Shown piece after piece: positions 24,446 through 32,028 of a stretch of 34,493 nt of DNA; position 1 is the first letter of the stretch, and each line of letters begins with the position of its first letter. The stretch spans positions 1-34,493 of the forward strand of contig JAFGME010000174.1 of NCBI GenBank assembly GCA_016927695.1. Reading direction: 5' to 3'. The notes beneath the pieces are model-generated. The model saw only the letters and a program-made list of their open reading frames with translations. It had not been told where the DNA came from and made no database searches. Position numbers and translations under genes: made by a program. The stretch is from Bacteroidales bacterium (GTDB lineage: Bacteria > Bacteroidota > Bacteroidia > Bacteroidales > JAFGHD01).

Positions 24446-26734
24446 ATGAAAAGAAGGGATTTTATACAAATATCCTCTGTCGGAATGGGAAGTCTTGCCG
24501 TGGCAGGCAGTTCATTCAGCCTGGCGGGAAGTTTCTCTGAATTGCTCATAAACAATACAAAACTCTCCGGTGAAGCTACCCGCACACCTACCTATTGCGA
24601 GATATGTTTCTGGAAGTGTGCCGGTTGGGTTTACAAAGATGAAACGGGAAAAATCAGGAAAATAACAGGCAACGAGGATGATCCCCACTGCAATGGCAGG
24701 CTTTGCCCCCGCGGGACCGGAGGAGTCGGGATGTATTATGACGATGACAGGCTCCGGAGCCCCTTGATCAGGACCAATGTCAGGGGAAAGCAGGAATTCA
24801 GGGAGGTAAGCTGGGATGAGGCCCTGGATTATATTGCGGATAAGTTAAAAAAAATTGCTGCAGAGCATGGCCCTGAATGTACGGCTTTATTCACTCATGG
24901 TTCGGGCGGTAAGTTCCTGGGCCAGTTTCTGAAGGCATACGGATCCAACAACATTACCGCCCCCTCCTTCGCACAATGCAGGGGGCCCAGAGAGGTGGCC
25001 TGGCTTGCCACTTTCGGCGACCTGGTTTATTCACCGGAACGAACCGATATACGCGACACCCGATGCCTCGTCCTGATCGGATCACATATCGGTGAAAACA
25101 TGCACAACGGGCAGGTGCAGGAGATGTCCGATGCCATCGACAAAGGGGCCGTCATCATCACGGTCGATCCCAGGTTTTCCACCGCAGCAGGCAAATCCAA
25201 ATACTGGTTGCCCATAAAGCCATCCACCGACCTGGCCCTGCTATTGACCTGGATCAACCTCATCATCAGGAATGACTGGTACGACAGGGAATACGTGGAA
25301 AAATACACCTTCGGTTTCGAACAACTCAGGGAAGAAGTCTCGAAATACACCCCCGAATGGGCTTACGGGATCACTACCATAAAGCCGGATATGATCATCG
25401 ATTCTGCAAAGGCCATGCATGATGCCTCTCCGGCGGTGATTATCCATCCCGGACGCCATGTTACATGGTATGGCGACGATACACAACGGTTGAGGGCTGT
25501 GGCCATCCTGAATGCATTGCTGGGTTCATGGGGCAGGCGCGGAGGCTTTTATTTCCCTGAAAAAGCAAGTCTTCCTGAGTACCCGCATCCTCCTTTCCCT
25601 AAACCCAGGCGCACATGGAGGGATGCCTATCCCGGACAATATGCGCTGGCCAGCGAAGTTCTCTCCTCAGGAATTTGCGATGCTTCCATACCTGCCGTCG
25701 GAAGAAACTGCACCTTCAAAGCCTGGATCGTCAACGGAACAAACCTGATCGAAACCCTTCCCAACCAGCAGAAAACACTGGAGGCCATCCAGCATCTGGA
25801 CCTCCTCGTTGTGATCGACACCATGCCCATGGAAATCACCGGATGGGCAGACGTGGTACTGCCTGAGTGTACCTACCTTGAACGATATGATGCCATCAGG
25901 GATTCTCCGCACCGCGAACCTTACATTGCCCTCCGTATGCCGGCAGCCGAACCTGCATACAATACCAGACCCGACTGGTGGATCGCAAAAAAACTGGCAG
26001 GTAAAATGGGATTAGGGGATTACTTCCCTTACGATGACATCGAAGAATATCTTGACTGGCAGCTGAAACAAATCGGATCTTCGCTCGATGAAATGAAGAG
26101 GATCGGTGTAAAAAAACTTGAAAGTGAATTCGACGGACTTTATCTCCGCGATGGAGAAGACATCACCTTCAATACCAATACGGGCAAAATCGAGCTGTAC
26201 TCCACAGCCCTTGCAGATGAAGGTTTCGACCCCATTCCCGTTTATACCCCTCACGAAGATCCTCCTGAAGGTTTTTACCGGCTGATATACGGCAGGGCTC
26301 CTGCCCACACTTTCAGCCGGACCTCCAACAATCCCAACCTGACCGATATCATGGATGAAAACCACTTGTGGGTGAACCCCAAAGTTGCAAAACTCTGGGA
26401 TTTGAAAACAGGCCAGGAAGTCTGGCTTGAAAACCAGGATGGCGTTTTATCTCAATTCTCCATCAAGGTCAGGGTAACTGAGAGGATCCGGTGGGATTCC
26501 GTGTATATGGTGCATGGTTTCGGACATGATCAGGTCAGGTTAAGAAGGTGCTTCGGCAAAGGAGCCAGCGACACCAACCTCATCACAAGGGTTCATCTGG
26601 ATCCTGTAATGGGTGGAACCGGTATGAGAGGCAATTTCGTCACTTTCCACGCTGAAAAACCCGATGGCAAAATAAACATTAAGGCCGGTATAATGAACGG
26701 GACACAAACAAAAGAAGGGGGAGCTGATATATGA
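24446..26734 (+). CDS. Tat-exported molybdopterin oxidoreductase, PsrA/PhsA-like (polysulfide/thiosulfate reductase type) catalytic subunit
   Basis: The 762-residue protein matches the length of PsrA and PhsA. It starts KRRDFIQISS followed by a hydrophobic stretch, a twin-arginine signal, so the subunit is exported folded with cofactors. The [4Fe-4S] ligands are C51, C54, C58 and C87 (CEICFWKC ... LCPRG). C178 in SFAQCRG is at the expected place for the molybdenum ligand. The GSHIGENMHNGQ and VIHPGRH regions fit the bis-MGD fold, and the C-terminal dinucleotide-binding domain starts near 600 (GRAPAHTFSRTSNN). Its ferredoxin and NrfD partners follow. Substrate (polysulfide, thiosulfate, tetrathionate or sulfite) and direction cannot be fixed from sequence; the YeeE and rhodanese neighbours favour sulfane sulfur. 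Confidence 0.9.
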   Translation: MKRRDFIQISSVGMGSLAVAGSSFSLAGSFSELLINNTKLSGEATRTPTYCEICFWKCAGWVYKDETGKIRKITGNEDDPHCNGRLCPRGTGGVGMYYDDDRLRSPLIRTNVRGKQEFREVSWDEALDYIADKLKKIAAEHGPECTALFTHGSGGKFLGQFLKAYGSNNITAPSFAQCRGPREVAWLATFGDLVYSPERTDIRDTRCLVLIGSHIGENMHNGQVQEMSDAIDKGAVIITVDPRFSTAAGKSKYWLPIKPSTDLALLLTWINLIIRNDWYDREYVEKYTFGFEQLREEVSKYTPEWAYGITTIKPDMIIDSAKAMHDASPAVIIHPGRHVTWYGDDTQRLRAVAILNALLGSWGRRGGFYFPEKASLPEYPHPPFPKPRRTWRDAYPGQYALASEVLSSGICDASIPAVGRNCTFKAWIVNGTNLIETLPNQQKTLEAIQHLDLLVVIDTMPMEITGWADVVLPECTYLERYDAIRDSPHREPYIALRMPAAEPAYNTRPDWWIAKKLAGKMGLGDYFPYDDIEEYLDWQLKQIGSSLDEMKRIGVKKLESEFDGLYLRDGEDITFNTNTGKIELYSTALADEGFDPIPVYTPHEDPPEGFYRLIYGRAPAHTFSRTSNNPNLTDIMDENHLWVNPKVAKLWDLKTGQEVWLENQDGVLSQFSIKVRVTERIRWDSVYMVHGFGHDQVRLRRCFGKGASDTNLITRVHLDPVMGGTGMRGNFVTFHAEKPDGKINIKAGIMNGTQTKEGGADI

Positions 26735-27267
26735 GATATGCAATGGCCGTTGATACAAAAAAATGTGTCGGCTGCAGCGATTGCGTTGTGGCCTGCCAAA
26801 CTGAAAATGATGTTCCCATCGGGTATTGCAGGGATTGGGTGGTTGAAATCATGGATGGCACATATCCCCGGCTTGAAATCGAGATCCGTTCGGAGCGCTG
26901 CAACCATTGCGGCAATGCCCCCTGTGTGAGATGTTGTCCTACAGGGGCCAGTCATTACGCTGAAGGCGGCGTAGTACTTGTGGATCCGTCAAAATGCATT
27001 GGATGCGGTGCATGCATTGCATCCTGCCCTTACGATGCAAGGTACCCCCACCCCGACGGATACCCAGACAAATGCACTTTTTGTCTACACAACAGGGTGG
27101 AAAAAGGGCAGCAACCCGCCTGTGTTTCCGTTTGCCCTACCAAATGCATGTATTTCGGCGATCTTGACGACCCCAACAGCGCGGTATCAGTCATCCTGAA
27201 AAAAAGAAAGTGGAAGACGCTCATCCCCGAAGCCGGCACAAATCCACAATTATATTTTTTAATATAG
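26731..27267 (+). CDS. Four-cluster ferredoxin electron-transfer subunit (PsrB/PhsB-like)
   Basis: The 178-residue protein carries four [4Fe-4S] clusters and passes electrons between the membrane subunit and the molybdenum subunit. Cysteine groups are CVGCSDCVVAC (start), CNHCGNAPCVRCCP, CIGCGACIASCP and CTFCLHNR ... CVSVCP. No signal peptide is present, so it is probably carried out with the catalytic partner by the Tat system. It overlaps the catalytic gene by four bases (ATGA) and is followed after 12 bases by the NrfD subunit. The size is slightly below the 190 residues of PsrB because the C-terminus is short. Confidence 0.94.
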   Translation: MRYAMAVDTKKCVGCSDCVVACQTENDVPIGYCRDWVVEIMDGTYPRLEIEIRSERCNHCGNAPCVRCCPTGASHYAEGGVVLVDPSKCIGCGACIASCPYDARYPHPDGYPDKCTFCLHNRVEKGQQPACVSVCPTKCMYFGDLDDPNSAVSVILKKRKWKTLIPEAGTNPQLYFLI

Positions 27268-27279
27268 CTACGAAAAATT

Positions 27280-28221
27280 ATGAAAGAAGAACTAATAGTA
27301 AGCGGCAGAGCAAATCCTTTGGTGGATCCTGAGCTGCATATCTGGCACTGGCCCATTCCCCTCTACCTATTTCTTGGGGGGATGGCAGCCGGGATATTGT
27401 TCTTTGCAGCGCTATACACCATCCAGGGAAAAGAATCCAGATTTCCGGCAGCCGTTAAACTGGCTCCGATGATTACTCCTTTCATACTGATATTGGGTCT
27501 GCTTGCACTTTTCTACGATCTCAATCATAAAGCCTATTTCTGGAGGCTTTATACTACCATTCGCTTTGAATCCCCTATGTCGTGGGGCGCCTGGACACTG
27601 ATGGTGGTTACCCCCATTTCGTTCATTTGGGCAGCCCTCAACATCAGGGAAATTTTTCCCAAATGGAAATGGAAATATCAATGGATTGACGGCCTGGAAG
27701 GGTTTTTCAGAAAGCACATCATGATCATGTCATGGATATTGCTGGTTTCATCCGTTATTTTGGGGGTGTACACCGGCATACTTTTTTCAGCCTTCAATGC
27801 AAGGCCGTTATGGAACACCTCCATCCTGGGCCCGTTGTTTCTTACTTCGGGCCTGTCAACGGGAGCTGCGGCCATTGTGCTGATGAGCCGTTCACACGAA
27901 GAAAAAAAACAGTTTGCACGGATAGATATCGTTCTCATAGCCATCGAAGTTTTCCTTATAGTTCACATGTTTATGGGATTTCTTGCCGGCTCACAGGTTC
28001 AGATCGAAACAGCACAGTTGTTCCTGGGTGGCCATTACACAGCCCCTTTCTGGATTTTCGTTGTGCTGTTGGGACTGGTGCTTCCGGCCACATTGGAAGC
28101 GCTTGAGCTTAAAGGATTCCGGCTGCCTTACTTCATTGCACCTCTGCTTGTGATCGCCGGCGGGGCGCTGTTCAGGTTCATAATAGCATTCGCCGGACAG
28201 GAAAGCAGGTGGTTATACTAA
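27280..28221 (+). CDS. NrfD/PsrC-family quinone-interacting membrane subunit
   Basis: The 313-residue protein has about eight hydrophobic helices and anchors the complex in the inner membrane, exchanging electrons and protons with quinone. The opening HIWHWPIPLYLFLGGMAAGILFF near residues 20-42 and the FYDLNHKAYFWRLYTTIRFESPMSWGAW stretch near 85-112 are typical of the family, as is EVFLIVHMFMGFLAGSQ. Length is close to PsrC (about 317). It carries no haem-binding motif. With the two genes before it, it completes an A-B-C oxidoreductase complex. Confidence 0.93.
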   Translation: MKEELIVSGRANPLVDPELHIWHWPIPLYLFLGGMAAGILFFAALYTIQGKESRFPAAVKLAPMITPFILILGLLALFYDLNHKAYFWRLYTTIRFESPMSWGAWTLMVVTPISFIWAALNIREIFPKWKWKYQWIDGLEGFFRKHIMIMSWILLVSSVILGVYTGILFSAFNARPLWNTSILGPLFLTSGLSTGAAAIVLMSRSHEEKKQFARIDIVLIAIEVFLIVHMFMGFLAGSQVQIETAQLFLGGHYTAPFWIFVVLLGLVLPATLEALELKGFRLPYFIAPLLVIAGGALFRFIIAFAGQESRWLY

Positions 28222-28261
28222 AAACCGGATGAAAACTGATCATTGTAACTAAATCAAAGAT

Positions 28262-28783
28262 ATGAAAGTAAATAAAACAAAGTACATCAATCCTTATCTG
28301 GGCGGAGTGTTGCTTGGCCTCGTTGTGCTGGCTGCCAATTTTGTCTCAGGAAGAGGGGTTGGCGCCAGCGGCGCTGTTAAAAGCGCCATCATAGCAGGGG
28401 TGGAAACCATTGCGCCGGCACACGCCCGGAATGCCGTCTTTTATAAAGAATACGCCGAAACGCATTCGGGCAACCCTTTGAATTCGTGGCTCGTTTACCA
28501 GATGCTTGGGGTGCTGGCAGGGGCATTTTTATCAGGGGTTGTTTTCCGAAGATTGACATGGAAAGTGGAGCACAATCCACGGATCAGCAGCCGGAGAAGA
28601 CTCCTTTTCGCACTTGGAGGCGGAATACTTTTCGGTTTCGGCTCACAGCTCGGCAGGGGCTGTACCAGCGGATCCGCTTTAAGTGGTATGGCTGTTCTTT
28701 CTTTCGGAGGATTCCTTTCAATGGCCGCAATTTTCGGAACAGCCTTCGCATTGGCCTATTTTTTAAGAAAAAACTGGATATGA
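28262..28783 (+). CDS. YeeE/YedE-family half transporter, first copy
   Basis: The 173-residue membrane protein has four to five hydrophobic helices. It contains the YeeE/YedE signature FGSQLGRGCTSGSALSGMA, in which the cysteine lies in the pore path of the thiosulfate transporter TsuA (YeeE of Spirochaeta thermophila). It is about half the size of TsuA and is followed after 15 bases by a second half, so the two probably pair to make one channel. The N-terminal helix has GVLLGLVVLAANFVSGRGVGASG. Substrate is inferred to be thiosulfate or another sulfane compound. Confidence 0.9.
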   Translation: MKVNKTKYINPYLGGVLLGLVVLAANFVSGRGVGASGAVKSAIIAGVETIAPAHARNAVFYKEYAETHSGNPLNSWLVYQMLGVLAGAFLSGVVFRRLTWKVEHNPRISSRRRLLFALGGGILFGFGSQLGRGCTSGSALSGMAVLSFGGFLSMAAIFGTAFALAYFLRKNWI

Positions 28784-28798
28784 TTAATAATAATTATC

Positions 28799-29389
28799 AT
28801 GGGACCACTGATAGTAAATGAATATATTTCGGCCAACACTGATCTTTTTCTGGCTTTCATCATAGGGATCGCATTTGGCTTTGTCCTTGAAAGTTCGGGA
28901 TTTTCAAGCAGCCGTAAACTGGCAGGTGTTTTTTACGGTTATGATACCGTGGTTTTGAAAGTCTTTTTCACCGGGGCCATCACAGCCATGCTGGGCCTCC
29001 TGTTTTTCAGCCTTTTTGGATGGATCAACCTTAACCTGGTGTATGTAAATGAAACGTACCTCTGGTCAACCCTCGTTGGCGGAGTAGTCATGGGTGCAGG
29101 ATTTATTATGGGAGGATTTTGTCCCGGAACGAGCTTCTGCGCTGCCTCCATTGGCAAGATAGATGCCCTGGTATTCATCGGCGGCCTTTTCATCGGAATT
29201 GTTGTTTTCACAGAAGGGTATCCCTTATGGGAAGGGCTTTACAAAGCAGAATATATGGGATCTCCAAAAATTTCTGAATTCTTCGGCATTTCTGGCGGCG
29301 CAACAGTACTGATTGTAATCCTGGCAGCAGCAGGCATGTTTTGGGCCGGTGAATGGGCCGAGAAAAAATTCCCCGGAAAAGAATACTAA
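28799..29389 (+). CDS. YeeE/YedE-family half transporter, second copy
   Basis: The 196-residue membrane protein is the companion half of the sulfur transporter. It has about five hydrophobic helices and the signature GGFCPGTSFCAASIGKIDAL near residues 102-121, with two cysteines that could relay a sulfur compound. The FGFVLESSGFSSSRKLAGVFYG stretch near 21-42 is typical of the DUF395/YeeE fold. It lies 15 bases after the first half and 17 bases before the rhodanese gene. Split YeeE pairs are found in several bacteria next to sulfur enzymes. Confidence 0.9.
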   Translation: MGPLIVNEYISANTDLFLAFIIGIAFGFVLESSGFSSSRKLAGVFYGYDTVVLKVFFTGAITAMLGLLFFSLFGWINLNLVYVNETYLWSTLVGGVVMGAGFIMGGFCPGTSFCAASIGKIDALVFIGGLFIGIVVFTEGYPLWEGLYKAEYMGSPKISEFFGISGGATVLIVILAAAGMFWAGEWAEKKFPGKEY

Positions 29390-29406
29390 CTCTAAATTTT
29401 TTTGTT

Positions 29407-30048
29407 ATGATAACCACAATAAAACCCCGGATTCTGCTGGTGACCATTGCCCTTATTCTGGGCATGATCATTGCGGCAGTGCCTGAAAACACAACAAAAC
29501 CCTTTATGCTTACTGCCAATGAGCTTTTGGATGAGATTAAAACCCGAACTCAGTTCCTTCACCCCGATATAGTTGCAGATATGATGGTCAACAAGGATCC
29601 CCTGCTCCGGCTTATTGATGTGCGGTCAAGGGATGATTATGAAAAATACAGTCTCCCCGGAGCCATAAATATACCGGTGGATAATATCCTGGATGATGAA
29701 TTCACTGAAATGATCAACCAGGGTACTTTCATGAATGTTTTTTTCTCCAACGGGTCAACACTGGCAAACGAAGCATGGCTGATTACCAGACAGCTGGGCT
29801 ATAATAATAATTTTGTGTTAGAGGGGGGGCTCAACTACTGGACCGAAACCATTTTGAATCCTGAAAAACCCGGCTCCGCTCATCCTGACGATGAATTTGC
29901 CAAATATGACTTCAGGAAAGCAGCCGGCAGAGTGTTCGGCGGAGGGGGGCCGGCTGAAATTATTTCGGACACCACTGACAAAGCCTCCAAACCTATGATC
30001 ATTCCCACAACCCGGAAGAAAAAAACCGTACAGGGAGGTTGTTCGTGA
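29407..30048 (+). CDS. Membrane-anchored rhodanese-fold protein lacking the catalytic cysteine, with C-terminal GGCS tail
   Basis: I use the ATG at 29407 because it starts directly before a signal-anchor helix (residues 8-24); a longer reading overlaps the previous gene. The rhodanese domain covers about 32-150: LLRLIDVRSRDDYEKYSLPGAINIP is the CDC25-like strand region and VLEGGLNYW the typical last strand. The active loop, normally C-R-x-G-x-R, reads FFSNGST (112-118), so the cysteine position holds Phe113 or Ser114. The only cysteine in the protein is C212, next to last, in a flexible tail (KKKTVQGGCS) after a glycine-rich linker. The domain probably faces the periplasm. It closes the sulfur operon. 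I infer a carrier for sulfane sulfur. Confidence 0.88.
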   Translation: MITTIKPRILLVTIALILGMIIAAVPENTTKPFMLTANELLDEIKTRTQFLHPDIVADMMVNKDPLLRLIDVRSRDDYEKYSLPGAINIPVDNILDDEFTEMINQGTFMNVFFSNGSTLANEAWLITRQLGYNNNFVLEGGLNYWTETILNPEKPGSAHPDDEFAKYDFRKAAGRVFGGGGPAEIISDTTDKASKPMIIPTTRKKKTVQGGCS

Positions 30049-30160
30049 GCCATAACATACTTTAGTTATGCCGCCTGATGCAGCTGTTCATTTTTTTAAA
30101 CCCGGTCAGTAGCTTTACAAATCCTACGATTCTGGATATTTTACCATTGTTTTTGTAGGT

Positions 30161-30190
30161 TTTGAAATATCATTTCTTTTATTATCTTTG
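30161..30190 (+). promoter_or_regulatory. Predicted promoter of the first outer-membrane barrel gene
   Basis: TTTG (30161-30164), 18 bases, then TATCTTTG (30183-30190): the best-formed Bacteroidota promoter in the window. Transcription is expected to start near 30197, leaving a leader of about 107 bases. Confidence 0.7.
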
Positions 30191-30193
30191 ACG

Positions 30194-30218
30194 TTATTAA
30201 CAAGGCAAATGTTAATAA
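30194..30218 (+). promoter_or_regulatory. Inverted repeat at the transcription start of the first barrel gene
   Basis: TTATTAAC (30194-30201) and GTTAATAA (30211-30218) form a perfect 8-bp inverted repeat with a 9-base spacer, beginning right after the -7 box. It could be an operator or a 5' end hairpin. The rest of the 255-base gap after the rhodanese gene holds no gene. Confidence 0.45.
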
Positions 30219-30303
30219 GTGCTCATATTAGGAACAAGTTACAGAAAGTAACGTACAAATGCATGGATAATGGTATAAACATTGCATTGATTTAATATAT
30301 GGA

Positions 30304-31071
30304 ATGAGAGGGCAAAACATGGGTTCAAAAACAAATAAAATATTCCTGTATTTTCTGATCGTATTTCTTGCCATCCCCTTTTTTTCAGCAGCGCAGTACT
30401 GGGGATCCAAAAAGAAATACAAATTCAGTTTGTGGGATGGCTGGGCCTTCAATGCCAACTTCGGCAAATCATCTTTCTACGGGGATGTGAGCATTTATGA
30501 CGACAATTTCAGTGAGAAACTCTCCAAAGAAAGCGATTGGGCTTATGGAATAGCCGTAAGAAAAGAGATCAATCCGGTGATTTCCATCGGCCCTCAGATT
30601 CTGTTTGCCAAACTCAAAGGTGAAAACGCCAGGGCATATTTTGAAGGCGAGATCATTGAATACAACTTTAATGCCGCCATCAATGTGGTAAACCTTCTCA
30701 TTCCCAGCAATGATGCACGGTTTTATCTTCTGGGCGTTGTCGGCGCCGGACAGTTCCTGTTCAGTTCAAAAAAAGTGGTTCTGGATCCCGGGGTGGAAGA
30801 AGAAGTGAAAGAAGATACGGGTGTCCCTGAATTTGTGTATATGTTCGGCGCCGAAGGGGCATTCAGGCTTACCGAAAATATAGACCTTATGGCAGGGATA
30901 GTTCTGCGGCAGGCCCGAAACGACAAGATTGATGTTACTACCAATAAGGATGACTGGGATTACTACTCCTATTTAATGGGCGGAATTACTTACAATCTGA
31001 AAACTAAAGCAACAACCACAAGAAATTTTAAAAAAATCAGAGGGAGATACCCGATGAAAAGAAGATCATGA
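30304..31071 (+). CDS. Putative outer-membrane beta-barrel protein, first tandem copy
   Basis: I do not recognise a named family. The 255-residue product has a signal peptide ending FFSAAQ (an ATG at 30319 would give a shorter lead) followed by QYWGSKKKYK and then alternating beta strands typical of a small outer-membrane barrel. Segments such as ANFGKSSFYGDVSIYDDNFSEKL, KLKGENARAYFEGEIIEYNFNA and GVPEFVYMFGAEGAFRL recur, in changed form, in the next gene. The C-terminus is basic (KIRGRYPMKRRS), which is unusual for a barrel that should end in an aromatic residue, so the tail may be periplasmic. A strong promoter lies upstream. Function unknown. Confidence 0.72.
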   Translation: MRGQNMGSKTNKIFLYFLIVFLAIPFFSAAQYWGSKKKYKFSLWDGWAFNANFGKSSFYGDVSIYDDNFSEKLSKESDWAYGIAVRKEINPVISIGPQILFAKLKGENARAYFEGEIIEYNFNAAINVVNLLIPSNDARFYLLGVVGAGQFLFSSKKVVLDPGVEEEVKEDTGVPEFVYMFGAEGAFRLTENIDLMAGIVLRQARNDKIDVTTNKDDWDYYSYLMGGITYNLKTKATTTRNFKKIRGRYPMKRRS

Positions 31072-31084
31072 TGATGTTGTTTTT

Positions 31085-31111
31085 TTTGATAAGAAAAAAA
31101 TATTATTTTTG
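31085..31111 (+). promoter_or_regulatory. Predicted promoter of the second outer-membrane barrel gene
   Basis: TTTG (31085-31088), 15 bases, then TATTTTTG (31104-31111). The spacer is short, but the -7 box is exact. It lies in the 132-base gap between the tandem genes, so the second copy may be transcribed separately. Confidence 0.45.
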
Positions 31112-31203
31112 AACGTACTAAAAAAGGTAAGGTAAGGCATATTTGAAACTTTTTTTTTAATTGTCAGTTTAACGCAAAATAAAACCGCGAACAATATTCT
31201 GAA

Positions 31204-32028
31204 ATGGCAACCTGCAATGATATAGGAGCACATAACAAAAAAAGAGAAATTTCCCTTTCCCTTCCTGTTGTTTTGCTTCTGCTTATCATTTTTACAGTTC
31301 CTGATCAGGCATTGTCACAGTACTGGGGCAACACACCCAAAAACAAGCTTCTCAGAGATTACTCCATCAACGTCAACTTCGGCATTACTTCCTTTTTTGG
31401 CGATCTCAGCATCTACGACAGCGACTTTGCCTCAAAACTCGCCAAAGAAAGCGGCCCGGGCTACGGGCTTGTTGTGGTTAAGCATTTTATGAAGCACAAA
31501 ATAGGAGTGGGCGGGCAGTTACTGTTCGGGCAGTTTCAGGGCGAGAATTCCAATTCAAGTTTTGAAGCATCCATTGTTGAATATAACTTTCACGGAAGAG
31601 CAGATATAAGAAATATTTTCTGGCCCGTAAAAAAACGGGGATGGTCGGTCCCGGATTGCAGTGCGAAACCCGGCGCTGTTGTTTATGCAGGCATCGGTCA
31701 GTTTTTGTTTGACTCAAAAAGAACTTTCAAAGATCCCACTGAACCGGAACTGCCCAGGGAAAAAACCGGCGTTCCCGAGTTCGTTTATTTTTTCGGCGGA
31801 CAGGCATACGTCGAAATTGCCTGCACTTACAGGTTCACTCTCGATCTGGCCCTGCGTCAGGCACAACAGGATAAACTTGATGTGAAATGGGACGCAATCA
31901 ATTTTGACTATTATTCATATTTATCCATTGGGATAACCTATAAAATTAAATCGCTGGCCTTTAACAAACAGGGGAGCTGGAAAAAGAAAGGACGGTTCCC
32001 CACTAAAAGAAAGGGAAGTTTCCCCTAA
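31204..32028 (+). CDS. Putative outer-membrane beta-barrel protein, second tandem copy
   Basis: The 274-residue product is a paralogue of the preceding gene. It has a longer signal region (hydrophobic 19-33, ending ALSQ), then QYWGNTPKNK. Matching stretches in the same order include VNFGITSFFGDLSIYDSDFASKLAKES, FQGENSNSSFEASIVEYNF, GVPEFVYFFGG and LALRQAQQDKLDV. An insert near 140-160 with one Cys (VPDCSAKPG) is absent from copy one. It also ends in a basic tail, KKKGRFPTKRKGSFP. The stop overlaps the stop region of the convergent minus-strand gene by four bases. Function unknown; tandem duplication is clear. Confidence 0.75.
   Translation: MATCNDIGAHNKKREISLSLPVVLLLLIIFTVPDQALSQYWGNTPKNKLLRDYSINVNFGITSFFGDLSIYDSDFASKLAKESGPGYGLVVVKHFMKHKIGVGGQLLFGQFQGENSNSSFEASIVEYNFHGRADIRNIFWPVKKRGWSVPDCSAKPGAVVYAGIGQFLFDSKRTFKDPTEPELPREKTGVPEFVYFFGGQAYVEIACTYRFTLDLALRQAQQDKLDVKWDAINFDYYSYLSIGITYKIKSLAFNKQGSWKKKGRFPTKRKGSFP

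Noticed and set aside
29822..29828. G-run in the rhodanese gene as a possible frameshift
   Set aside because: The frame through the run encodes the expected rhodanese strand VLEGGLNYW and continues to a sensible end, so no frameshift is needed.
32013..32024. GGGAA-GT-TTCCC hairpin at the convergent ends of the barrel gene and the anti-sigma-like gene
   Set aside because: The loop is only two bases and there is no T run, so it is not a convincing terminator.
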